NCBI RefSeq assembly: GCF_034670185.1
Contig: NZ_JAXMNY010000001.1
Location: forward strand, 868,001-932,000
Reading direction: 5' to 3'
DNA length: 64,000 nucleotides
From: Nisaea sp.
Lineage (GTDB): Bacteria; Pseudomonadota; Alphaproteobacteria; Thalassobaculales; Thalassobaculaceae
Shown one piece after another: positions 17,207 through 25,558 of the stretch; the stretch's first letter is position 1; each line of letters opens with the position of its first letter. A model generated the notes under the pieces. That model saw only the letters and a list, made by a program, of their open reading frames with translations, had not been told where the DNA came from and did no database searches. Made by a program: the position numbers and the translations under genes.

Positions 17207-18021
17207 TGAGCTGGCTGAACAAACCCGCCTCCGAAACCCAGATCACCCACGGTCAGCGCCTTTGGCTCTACATTCTGGCGACGGTGATCATGATCCTGCT
17301 GGTCGCGCCGACCGTGATCGTGATCCCGATGTCCTTCTCGGCCTCGCAGTATCTCGAGTTCCCGCCACGGGAATGGTCGCTCCGCTGGTATGAGCATTAT
17401 CTCAACTCACCGGAATGGATCCAGGCGACCTGGACATCGCTGAAGGCCGGGTTCTTCACCATGTGCGTGGCGACACCGATCGGAACGGCTGCGGCCTATG
17501 GTCTGTTCGTCACCAAGCATCCGCTCAGTCGGATGTTCTATGTCCTGTTGATCACACCGATCATGATTCCGGTTATTCTGATCGCCATTGCGGCCTTCTA
17601 CGTCTTCGTGCAGATCAGGATGGTCAACAGCATGTTCGGGCTGGTGATCGCGCATTCCATCCTGGCTCTGCCACTGGTTCTGATCGTGATCAGTGCGGCT
17701 CTTAAGAGCTTCGACATGAACCTGGAAATGGCAGCCCGCAGCCTCGGTGCATCGCGCTTCACGGCCTTTATGGACGTGACACTGTCCCAGATCCGTTTTT
17801 CGGTCATGACCGCGGCCTTGCTGTCATTCCTGACGTCGTTCGATGAAGTGATCGTTGCCATGTTTGTCTCGGGCGGTGACAACTCGACCCTGACCCGAAA
17901 CATGTTCAACGCCCTGCGGGATCAGATCGATCCGACCATCGCATCGATCTCGACCATCATGATTGTGATTTCCTCATCACTTCTGATCCTGACGCAGCTT
18001 TTCAGAAAATCGCGCGACTGA
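17206..18021 (+). CDS. Polyamine-type ABC permease 2 (PotC family)
   Basis: A 271-residue permease with about six TM helices. The first is LYILATVIMILLVAPTVIVI and the EAA loop is MAARSLGASRFTAFMDVTL. The segment LTSFDEVIVAMFVSGGDNST is typical of PotC. The start overlaps the previous stop (TGATG). Together with the binding protein, ATPase and first permease it makes a complete importer. Confidence 0.94.
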   Translation: MSWLNKPASETQITHGQRLWLYILATVIMILLVAPTVIVIPMSFSASQYLEFPPREWSLRWYEHYLNSPEWIQATWTSLKAGFFTMCVATPIGTAAAYGLFVTKHPLSRMFYVLLITPIMIPVILIAIAAFYVFVQIRMVNSMFGLVIAHSILALPLVLIVISAALKSFDMNLEMAARSLGASRFTAFMDVTLSQIRFSVMTAALLSFLTSFDEVIVAMFVSGGDNSTLTRNMFNALRDQIDPTIASISTIMIVISSSLLILTQLFRKSRD

Positions 18022-18104
18022 AGTGCCGGAGCGGCGTCTTTCGGCGGCAGCATTCAGGGCATAGTCTGACCGCTCGACATTGATCGCTGCCGGAGAGTTT
18101 CCAG

Positions 18105-19337
18105 ATGCCGCTATTACGCGGAGCGGGTGTTGCCACGATCGGCGCTCTCGGTGTTCTCGCCTTGTGTCTCGGCATGACAGCGCTGGGTCGCGGGGCAGGG
18201 GAGAGTTATGCCGTCTTTTTGCTCCCGCTTTCAGGCGAGCTTGGCTGGGACCGGTCTTCGGCAACCTCTGTCTATTCACTCTTCATGGCGGCGACCGGAT
18301 TTTTCGCGCCTCTGGCAGGCCACCTGTTTGATCGTTTCGGTGGCCGACTGGTCTATGCGGTGGGGCTCGGTGCGCTCGCGATTGGCTATTTTGCCGCCGG
18401 GTCGCTTTCCCAACTTTGGCAGTTCCAGATTGCGATTGGCGGGTTCTGCGGCTTTGGCGCTGCGCTGATCGGCCTCGCTCCGGCCCAGGCTGTCGTGAGT
18501 CGCTGGTTTGACAAAGGTCTGGCGACGGCGCTTTCCATGACCTATGGCGGGCTCGGCATCGGCACCCTGATCATGGCGCCGCTGGCGGAATACCTGATCG
18601 CCAGTCAGGGGTGGCGAAATGCCTATGGCTGGTATGCCTTGGTTTTCGCGGTCTTGTGCGGTTTTGTGCTGTTCCTGCCGTGGCGCCGGATCGCGGAAGG
18701 TGCTCCCGGCAACCCGCGTCGTCATATCGCGGCGGCGGGCCGGTCGGGGCCTACTTTGAAGGCCGCATTGAAGACCCTGGAGTTCTGGGCTTTTTTCGTG
18801 ATTTTTTTCGTCACTGCCGTTTCGATTTACGGCATCAGCTTGCAATCGGTTGCCTACCTCGTTAGCGGGGGCATGAATGAGCAGCAGGCCGCCTTCGCAT
18901 TCGGTACGGCGGGGATGTTGTCTTTCTTCGGGATGACGGCGACCGGGATGGCGGCGGATCGGTTCGGACACAGGATCGTCGCAACCAGCAGCTATGGGCT
19001 CACCGTGATAGGCATCGGAGCGCTTGCGCTGGTGCCGGCAGACAGCACGGGTATTTCGTTGGTTATTTTTATTGTCTGCTTTGGTCTCAGCATGGGGGCC
19101 CGGGGGCCGATCATCACGACGCTGATGGCGCGCCGTTTCTCCGGATCAGGCATCGGCGCCATTCTTGGAGCTGCGAATTTCGGGCAGGGCCTGGGCGCGG
19201 CGTCGGGTGCCTTTTTCTCCGGCCTGTTATTCGACCTCACCGATGGCTACACCGCAGCCTTCATTGGCTGCACGCTGGCAGCGCTGATCGGGGCGGGCCT
19301 GTTCTGGAGAGTTGGCACCGCACCCGATCCTGACTAA
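18105..19337 (+). CDS. Major facilitator superfamily transporter
   Basis: A 410-residue carrier with about 12 TM helices. The loop 2-3 motif FDRFGGRLVYAVG and the segment MAADRFGHRIVATSSYG after the central loop fit the oxalate/formate or monocarboxylate branch of MFS. It follows the polyamine-type importer by 83 bp and may carry a related acid or an end product. It is convergent with the second chemoreceptor, with only 5 bp between the stops. Confidence 0.88.
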   Translation: MPLLRGAGVATIGALGVLALCLGMTALGRGAGESYAVFLLPLSGELGWDRSSATSVYSLFMAATGFFAPLAGHLFDRFGGRLVYAVGLGALAIGYFAAGSLSQLWQFQIAIGGFCGFGAALIGLAPAQAVVSRWFDKGLATALSMTYGGLGIGTLIMAPLAEYLIASQGWRNAYGWYALVFAVLCGFVLFLPWRRIAEGAPGNPRRHIAAAGRSGPTLKAALKTLEFWAFFVIFFVTAVSIYGISLQSVAYLVSGGMNEQQAAFAFGTAGMLSFFGMTATGMAADRFGHRIVATSSYGLTVIGIGALALVPADSTGISLVIFIVCFGLSMGARGPIITTLMARRFSGSGIGAILGAANFGQGLGAASGAFFSGLLFDLTDGYTAAFIGCTLAALIGAGLFWRVGTAPDPD

Positions 19338-19342
19338 CGCCG

Positions 19343-21766
19343 TTACTTCTGACGGACTTCCACAAGGAATTCCTCGACCTGGCGGTTGAGGTTCTGGATT
19401 TGCGTCGAGAGCTCACGTGCCCGTCCGCTGACGGCATCAGCAGCGCCGCCGGAGACTTCTGCGCTTGAGTTCACGCCTTCGATATTGCGGGCAACATCAT
19501 CCGCGCTGACGCTGGCTTCCTCGATGTTACGGGCGATTTCCTGTGTCGCGGAGGTCTGTTCTTCCATCGCAGCCGCAATACTGGCCGAGATCTCACCAAG
19601 TTCCTCAATCACCTTCGATACCGATTCCATGTTCACGGAAGCGCTGTCGGTTTCCTGCTGAATGGCAGCCACGCGTTCGGAGACGCGTTCCGTTGCCTGC
19701 GCAGTCTGCGTTGCGAGGTTTTTCACTTCGGAGGCGACGACGGCGAAGCCCTTACCTGCGTCACCCGCGCGGGCCGCCTCGATCGTGGCGTTAAGGGCCA
19801 GCAGATTGGTCTGTTCTGCAATATCCTGGATAAGCTGCACGACTTCGGTGATCTCACCGACGGCCTTGCGTAGATTGCCCATCAGCGCGACGGATTGCTC
19901 AGCACGCTGCGAGGCATCGTGTGATTTATCGTTGGAAATTGCGATCTGGCGGCTGATTTCCTGAATGGAAGCGGTCAGCTCTGATGTCGCTGCCGCGACG
20001 GTCTGCACATTAGCGCTGGCTTCTGTCGAAGCGGCGGCTACTGCGGCTGCTTGATCGTGCGTCTGGGCGATTGCCTGGCTCACTTCGCCAGCCGAACTTT
20101 CCATGGTGCCACCAGCATCCGCGACACGCTGCGCAATGGATTTCACAGAGCTTTCGAAATTGTCTGCAAGCTCAGCCATTTGCCTGCGCTTCTCTTCCGC
20201 AGTGCGGCGCTCGGACTCTTCCTGCTGGCCCTCCAGGCGCTTCATCTCGGTCGCGTTGTCCTTGAAGACCTGAACTGCGCGGGCCATTTCGGCGATCTCG
20301 TCCTTGCGGTCGGTCATCGGGATTTCGCTTTCAAGATCCCCGCCGGCAAGACCGTTCATGGAACCTGTGATCGCGGATATCGGCCTGACGATGCTGCGGG
20401 CAATCAGGAAGGCGAGAACGATGCCGAAGGCTACACCAAGAGCGGTGCCAAGCAGGATCAATTGAACGGATTCTTCCTTCAGCTCTTTGAGGGAGGCGAG
20501 TTTGTCGCTCTTGAAGCTGGCGGCGCGGTCAGCGCTCCGCGTTTCGAGCTCCTTCATTTCTGCTTCAATCGCGGCCTGTTTCGCCAGCGCTTCGTCCACA
20601 GTATCAACGCCGGCCCGAAAACTCTTGGCCGCTTTCGCAGCCCCGATGGCGATCTTCCCGAATTCTTCCGAAAGCGCTTTCTTGACGACAAGTGCTTTCG
20701 AGAAAATCAGGGCAACCTGGGCGCCGATAATTTCTTTTCCGGCGGTGCGTTCCGCCTCGTCCTTTGTTGCGATGTAGGCCAAGGTTTTGGAGGCCATGAC
20801 GTCCGCCGCAACCACCATTTCAAGAGCGGCGACACGCGCGCTGACTGCATCCTTCCCGCTCTTTGATGCCGCTTCATAGGCAGTATTTGCTTCTTTGAGC
20901 GCCGCGCCGCGATCTTTCAGAATCTCGCGTGCGGTCTCCGTCAGGGCGTTGCTGGTGTCACTCAGTTCGTTGAACAGAGCTTCTGCTTCAGCGGTCCCGT
21001 CCTGGACGGCTTGCACCAGGGTAGAGAACGTCTTGCGGTAGGTGCCGCTCAACTGGGCGATCTTCCCGGCGGCTGCCTCGGCCGGAGTGCCCTTGGCCGA
21101 TTTCCGCAGCGACAAAGCGTCAAGGAAGAGGCGCTTCGTTCCGGCTTCCAGTTTCGTCCTGTTCTCATCCGTTCGCTCCAGCCGGTAGGCGGCTTCGGAG
21201 GCCCGAATTCCATTGCTGTTGGCAAGCAGCGCGTTCGAGGCATTCATGATTGCAAGGCTGCTGTCGCGCGCCGCTGTAGCGGCCTCTACGGCTGCCGAGC
21301 TTGACTCGAAAGTGTCGGCCGCAGCGGCGCTCAGTTGAGCTGCACTATCTTTGATGGCCTCCGCTTCGGAAGCCATGGCTGCGGTGATGGTATTGGTCTC
21401 GTTGTTGACCGTATGCAGCTCATCAAGTTTGGCCTGATACGTTTCTACTTCGCCATTCAAGGCATTAACGGCAGGATCAGCGTTGCCTCCGCCGAGAATG
21501 CCCGTGAGTGTCTCGTTCGTTGTCCGGGTTCGGGTGATTGCCTGTTCGAAATATTCCTCTTCGCGGCTTAGTTGGTACAAAGCGGCTTCGGAATTTGCAC
21601 TTCTGAAGGTGTCCACCGCACCGAGCAGGTCGAGGGTCAGTGTGATGTCCCTGTCATATCGCGTGAGGCCGAAATACCCAACGAGGCCAACGCCACCTGC
21701 GATAACCAGCGTAACTGCGAAACCTGAGGCGATCCGAAATCCGATGCGCATGGCAAACCCAGACAT
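19343..21766 (-). CDS. Methyl-accepting chemotaxis protein with unusually long periplasmic domain
   Basis: About 807 residues. TM1 (IASGFAVTLVIAGGVGLVGY) is near residues 12-32. An all-helical periplasmic part of about 400 residues, rich in Ala and Glu, follows. TM2 (LILLGTALGVAFGIVLAFLI) is near 435-457, then HAMP (SIVRPISAITGSMNGLAGGD) and an MA domain with the tip EQTNLLALNATIEAARAGD. The sensor part is about twice the usual four-helix size and suggests an HBM-like or duplicated bundle. I chose ATG 21766 (MSGFAMRIG); a TTG at 21784 is in frame. It is divergent from the secreted PDC/Cache-like gene at 21911. Confidence 0.92.
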   Translation of the reverse strand: MSGFAMRIGFRIASGFAVTLVIAGGVGLVGYFGLTRYDRDITLTLDLLGAVDTFRSANSEAALYQLSREEEYFEQAITRTRTTNETLTGILGGGNADPAVNALNGEVETYQAKLDELHTVNNETNTITAAMASEAEAIKDSAAQLSAAAADTFESSSAAVEAATAARDSSLAIMNASNALLANSNGIRASEAAYRLERTDENRTKLEAGTKRLFLDALSLRKSAKGTPAEAAAGKIAQLSGTYRKTFSTLVQAVQDGTAEAEALFNELSDTSNALTETAREILKDRGAALKEANTAYEAASKSGKDAVSARVAALEMVVAADVMASKTLAYIATKDEAERTAGKEIIGAQVALIFSKALVVKKALSEEFGKIAIGAAKAAKSFRAGVDTVDEALAKQAAIEAEMKELETRSADRAASFKSDKLASLKELKEESVQLILLGTALGVAFGIVLAFLIARSIVRPISAITGSMNGLAGGDLESEIPMTDRKDEIAEMARAVQVFKDNATEMKRLEGQQEESERRTAEEKRRQMAELADNFESSVKSIAQRVADAGGTMESSAGEVSQAIAQTHDQAAAVAAASTEASANVQTVAAATSELTASIQEISRQIAISNDKSHDASQRAEQSVALMGNLRKAVGEITEVVQLIQDIAEQTNLLALNATIEAARAGDAGKGFAVVASEVKNLATQTAQATERVSERVAAIQQETDSASVNMESVSKVIEELGEISASIAAAMEEQTSATQEIARNIEEASVSADDVARNIEGVNSSAEVSGGAADAVSGRARELSTQIQNLNRQVEEFLVEVRQK

Positions 21767-21795
21767 TGTTGTTACTTGAAACAATCGAATGGCTA

Positions 21796-21870
21796 ATGAT
21801 TAACGAGCATAATTTAATAAGGCGTTAACAAATTTTTGAGTAATATCGTTAATCATATATTTACATGATT
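21796..21870. promoter_or_regulatory. Inverted repeats in the divergent chemoreceptor/sensor promoter region
   Basis: ATGATTAACG (21796-21805) is perfectly repeated in inverse as CGTTAATCAT (21847-21856). The half AATCAT also pairs with ATGATT at 21865-21870. The elements flank the AT-rich gap between the divergent chemoreceptor and secreted sensor genes and could bind a common regulator. Confidence 0.5.
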
Positions 21871-21910
21871 GCTGTCCCATTCGGGAAGGTAATTCAAGGA
21901 GGAGACACCC

Positions 21911-22483
21911 ATGAGAAAACTATTCAACGGACTTGCCGTACTTGCCTTGACCATGACTTTTGCCATGCCGGCTGCTGCAAATGATTTCGAGCCGCAGATC
22001 AAGGAATTCTACAATAGTACCGTGAAGGCTTGGCTAGCCGATCCGGCCTTGATTGCTGCAATCAAGGCGCAGAACGCGGAAACGTCCGGCTTTGATGCGG
22101 CGAAGATCGATACTCTCGACAAGCAGTGGCGCGCCGAAGCAAAGGCGGGCGGCGGTGACCTTGTTAACAAGGTTTCCGGAAATGCGCTTTCCGCATGGCT
22201 GAAGGCAAAGAAGGACGAGGCCGGGGGCAAGATTGCCGAGGCGTTCGTTATGGATGCAAAAGGCCTGAATGTCGGGATGAGCGATACAACTTCCGATTAT
22301 ATGCAGGGTGACGAAGGCAAGCACCAGAAGACCTTCGGAGCTGGCGCAGACGCTGTCTTCATTGATGAAGTTGAATTCGACGAAAGCTCGGGTGCTTTCC
22401 AGTCCCAGTTGTCCACGACAATCAGTGATGGCGGCACGCCGATCGGGGCTATCACCATCGGTGTGAACGTCGAAAAGCTCTAA
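21911..22483 (+). CDS. Secreted PDC/Cache-like sensor protein, divergent from chemoreceptor
   Basis: 190 residues. The signal peptide (MRKLFNGLAVLALTMTFAMP, cleavage near AAA-ND) precedes a single PDC/Cache-like core with LDKQWRAE, FVMDAKGLNVGMSDTTSDY, QGDEGKHQKTF, AVFIDEVEFDES and GTPIGAITIGVN. These blocks match the protein at 1951. There is no TM or output domain after the signal. A strong ribosome site (AAGGAGGAG) lies seven bases before the ATG, suggesting high expression. The neighbour on the other strand is a chemoreceptor. I infer a role as a free ligand sensor. Confidence 0.82.
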   Translation: MRKLFNGLAVLALTMTFAMPAAANDFEPQIKEFYNSTVKAWLADPALIAAIKAQNAETSGFDAAKIDTLDKQWRAEAKAGGGDLVNKVSGNALSAWLKAKKDEAGGKIAEAFVMDAKGLNVGMSDTTSDYMQGDEGKHQKTFGAGADAVFIDEVEFDESSGAFQSQLSTTISDGGTPIGAITIGVNVEKL

Positions 22484-22516
22484 ACCGCTTTATTCAACAA
22501 AAAATCTGATCTGAGA

Positions 22517-22538
22517 GGCCGCCTGCGGGCGGCCTTTT
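22517..22538 (+). terminator. Terminator between convergent sensor and acyl-CoA dehydrogenase genes
   Basis: GGCCGCC - TGCG - GGCGGCC followed by TTTTC, 33 bp after the sensor stop and 5 bp from the convergent acyl-CoA dehydrogenase stop. Confidence 0.85.
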
Positions 22539-22543
22539 CATTT

Positions 22544-23746
22544 CTATCGGGCTGTTTCGCGTTTCAGAGGATTCATGACCGGATGCCGGTCGGCAGTCTT
22601 GAACCCCAGTGCATCTTCCGCGATCAGAATACGTTGTACGTTCGGGGTACCTTCTCCGACGGTCAGCATGTTCACATAGGCTGAAAGCGTGTTGATCGGG
22701 TATTCCTCGGCGAGGGCATAGGCGGCGAACGTGTCTTTGGCGGTTTGTGCGGCTTTCTGGGCGACTTCGGATGCCAGATATTTCGCCCGTGCGGCGGCTC
22801 GGGTTGAGCGTTGACCCTGATCCATCAGCCAGGCCATGCGGCGCATCATCAACCGTGCCGCATCGATGCCGACAGCGACATCGGCTATCGGATGCTGGAC
22901 CATCTGGTATTCGCCGATTTTCTGCCCGCCGACTTCCCTTTCCCGGGCGTAGCGTACGGTTTCATCGAAACAGGCCTGGGCCAGACCGATCAGCCGCCCG
23001 GATACTGTCAGGCGCCCGTATTCCAGGGCGTTGAGCGCGACTTTCAGCCCTTCGCCCTCCCGGCCGAGCAGGTTCTCCGCAGGTACCCGGAAATCCTCCA
23101 GAAAGACCTCGCAGGAGCGCAGGCAATTGGACAGCGGGCGCATCTCGATTGGCCGTGCGGTAAAACCGGGAGCGCTTTTCGGCTCCACGATGAATGCTGA
23201 AATGCCGCGCTTGCCGGCGGCAGGATCTGTTTTCGCAAACAAAACGCCGACATCGGCGGCATTCGAGAAGGTGATCCAGATCTTGGAGCCGTTCAGCACA
23301 TAGCTGTCGCCATCTCGTCTGGCGACAGTCCGCATCGCACCGCCGGGGTCGGAGCCGCCGCCGGGCTCGGTCAGCGCAAACATGCCGATCTTGCGGCCCG
23401 AGATGAGTTCCGGAACGAAGCGCCGCGCCTGTTCCTCTGTTCCCCAGTTGAGAATGGTGAACGGGCAGGTCATGGCTTGCATGTTCATGGCATAGCCAAA
23501 ACCTGGCGAGAGACGGGAAATCTCTTCGGCGATTGTGCCAACGGCAGAAAATCCCAAGGCAGTCCCTCCCATCTCTTCGGGAAAGGCAGCGCTGAACAGA
23601 CCCGCATCGCCCATGGCACGGATTATCTCGTAGGGAAACGCGCCGGAAGCTTCGTACGCGTCAATCTTCGGGGCAATCTCGACATCATAGACTCGGCGGA
23701 CCGTGTCGCGCACTACCTCGATGATTGGATCCTCGCTGAAATCCAT
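22544..23746 (-). CDS. Acyl-CoA dehydrogenase
   Basis: 400 residues with the three-domain fold of FAD acyl-CoA dehydrogenases. It shows FALTEPGGGSDPGGAMRTVA (flavin and substrate site), KIWITFSNAADVGVLFAKTD and the C-terminal base region TVGEGTPNVQRILIAEDALG. It should introduce an alpha-beta double bond into an acyl-CoA; the acyl group is unknown. It starts 12 bp after the stop of the OGT-like gene and is the last gene of the GMC/OGT-like/ACAD operon. Confidence 0.92.
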   Translation of the reverse strand: MDFSEDPIIEVVRDTVRRVYDVEIAPKIDAYEASGAFPYEIIRAMGDAGLFSAAFPEEMGGTALGFSAVGTIAEEISRLSPGFGYAMNMQAMTCPFTILNWGTEEQARRFVPELISGRKIGMFALTEPGGGSDPGGAMRTVARRDGDSYVLNGSKIWITFSNAADVGVLFAKTDPAAGKRGISAFIVEPKSAPGFTARPIEMRPLSNCLRSCEVFLEDFRVPAENLLGREGEGLKVALNALEYGRLTVSGRLIGLAQACFDETVRYAREREVGGQKIGEYQMVQHPIADVAVGIDAARLMMRRMAWLMDQGQRSTRAAARAKYLASEVAQKAAQTAKDTFAAYALAEEYPINTLSAYVNMLTVGEGTPNVQRILIAEDALGFKTADRHPVMNPLKRETAR

Positions 23747-23758
23747 CCTGTTAGCTCC

Positions 23759-25558
23759 CTAGGGTTTTATCGTTATCTCTGCCGGAGGCAGGTTTTGGCG
23801 GGCTCGTTCGGCCATTGCCTGATAGGCGCGCTCCAGCGCGTGGGTATAGGCTTTCATATCGAAGAGTGGGGCTATTTTGACCGCACGCTTAAGGTGGCTG
23901 CGGAGAGCGGCGAGGCGCCGGGGCGCTTGCGCCAGGGAGATGGCGATTTCCGCTTGCTTTTCCGGTGTGTGCGCCACGAGATCCGGTAATCCCGCAGCGT
24001 GGAGCAGAGACGTGCCGACGCGGGAGGCGAATGTGTCGCCGGCGATTGTGACGACGGGCAGGCCGCGCCAGAGGGCATCTGCCCCGGTCGTGTGCGCATT
24101 GAACCAGCTATTGTCGAGATAGAGATCCGCAAGCGAGAGCCTGGCGAGATGGTCTTCATTTCTCAGTTTAGGCGCAAAAATAATACGCTCCGGTGCCACT
24201 CCGTGGCGCTCGGCAGCGGACTGCAGATTGATCCTGTGAGTGTCTCCATGGTCCAGCATCCAAATGGCACTGTCCGGGACCTCGCGCAGGCACTGCATCC
24301 AGGAGGCGAAAGCGTCCGCCGCGATTTTGTTCTGGCTGTGAAAACCGAGAAAAACGAACGCGGATTCCGGTAATCCGGCGCTCGACCTGTCCGGTGTGGA
24401 GGAGACCGGACGGTTGCCATCGAATGGCATGTAGCAATGGGGCAGACGGACAACCTGTTCGCCATAGCCGTGAAGTGCCGTTTCGGGAATGAGCCTCGTA
24501 TCGCCAATGATGTAGTCGTGCAACGTGCCGCAGGTTCCCGGGAAGCCGAAGTAATTGACGCGAATGGGTGCCGGATCGTGCTGCATGACGTCGAGTGGGG
24601 TCTGAGACAGAAACCCGTCCAGATCCAAGAGGATTTCCACGCCGTCCTGTCTTATGCGCTCCGCTTGCCGGGCGCCGTCAAGGCCGGCAAGATTGACGAT
24701 CTCGATGCCACAATCTCGGATCGAGTCGTTGCAATCAGCCGCTCCGGTCTCTTTCGGAGCGATATAGAGGGTGACCTGGAAGTTTGTCCGGTCATGGCGC
24801 CGGAACAGCTCGGGCAGGGCAAGGGCGAGGGCGTGCTCCTTAAGGTAGCTGCCGATATACCCGATATGGAGTGGCTTGCCTGAAGCCGGCGGCAGTTTTG
24901 CAAAATCGCGTCTCAGGCCACGTGTGCCGCCGGCCCGGATGGCGGCATCCAGCTGATCCCGTAGTCCGGCAAAGGGGCCGAACATCATGATCGGGTGCCC
25001 CGGTACCTTGGTCGTCCTCGCAAGGACCTGGAGGCTCCGGTCAATCAGACAGTCCGGATCGTCCAGAATGCCGTTCCAGCGTTTCTCGATGACGAACCCG
25101 TGCATCGCCTCCGCATAGTTGGGCCTGAGGAGCAGGGACCGTCTTGAGTGATCGAGGGCTGCGGGGAAATGGCGCCGGGCCCGTTCCTCTTGAGCGTACT
25201 TGTGGTGAGCGACGCTCAGCATAGCCCAGGCAAGCGGTGCGCGCGGGTTTGCCATGATCCCCCGCCGTGCAAGGCTAGGGATGTCGTCTCCCGCGCTGGA
25301 ACATTGCGCCAGATTGGCCCAAGCGCTTGCCCGTTCGGGGGAGAGCAGCAAGGCTTTCCTGATCCGTGCGATGCCGACGTGCGGCTGTCCGGCCTCGGCC
25401 GCCATCAATCCCGAGAAATGCAGGGCCTGAGTCGCTTCGGCTGCATGCGCGCAGGATCGAGCGACAGCCGCTGCCATTTTAGCGGCGACTGCGGGCTCGC
25501 CACGATCAAGCGCAGCTTTTGCCTGAGCAAGCGTGAGGCTTCCCGGAGCGGATGCCAT
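23759..25558 (-). CDS. TPR protein with O-GlcNAc-transferase-like (SPINDLY/GT41) domain
   Basis: 599 residues. The N-terminal 200 residues are TPR-like helices (AGQPHVGIARIRKALLLSPE, HSRRSLLLRPNYAEAM). The C-terminal GT41 domain has HIGYIGSYLKEHALA, ILLDLDGFLSQTP, NYFGFPGTCGTLHDYIIGD, FLGFHSQNKIAADAF, NAHTTGADALWRGLPVVT and AGDTFASRVG, which align with the donor and phosphate-binding blocks of OGT. It probably glycosylates proteins in the cytoplasm; flagellar or surface targets are possible. The ATG at 25558 overlaps the TAA of the GMC gene (TAATG), so the two are translationally coupled. This partnership is unusual. Confidence 0.87.
   Translation of the reverse strand: MASAPGSLTLAQAKAALDRGEPAVAAKMAAAVARSCAHAAEATQALHFSGLMAAEAGQPHVGIARIRKALLLSPERASAWANLAQCSSAGDDIPSLARRGIMANPRAPLAWAMLSVAHHKYAQEERARRHFPAALDHSRRSLLLRPNYAEAMHGFVIEKRWNGILDDPDCLIDRSLQVLARTTKVPGHPIMMFGPFAGLRDQLDAAIRAGGTRGLRRDFAKLPPASGKPLHIGYIGSYLKEHALALALPELFRRHDRTNFQVTLYIAPKETGAADCNDSIRDCGIEIVNLAGLDGARQAERIRQDGVEILLDLDGFLSQTPLDVMQHDPAPIRVNYFGFPGTCGTLHDYIIGDTRLIPETALHGYGEQVVRLPHCYMPFDGNRPVSSTPDRSSAGLPESAFVFLGFHSQNKIAADAFASWMQCLREVPDSAIWMLDHGDTHRINLQSAAERHGVAPERIIFAPKLRNEDHLARLSLADLYLDNSWFNAHTTGADALWRGLPVVTIAGDTFASRVGTSLLHAAGLPDLVAHTPEKQAEIAISLAQAPRRLAALRSHLKRAVKIAPLFDMKAYTHALERAYQAMAERARQNLPPAEITIKP

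Noticed and set aside
19386..21779. Several open frames antisense to the second chemoreceptor
   Set aside because: The chemoreceptor has HAMP and MA domains throughout this region; the antisense frames overlap one another and lack motifs.
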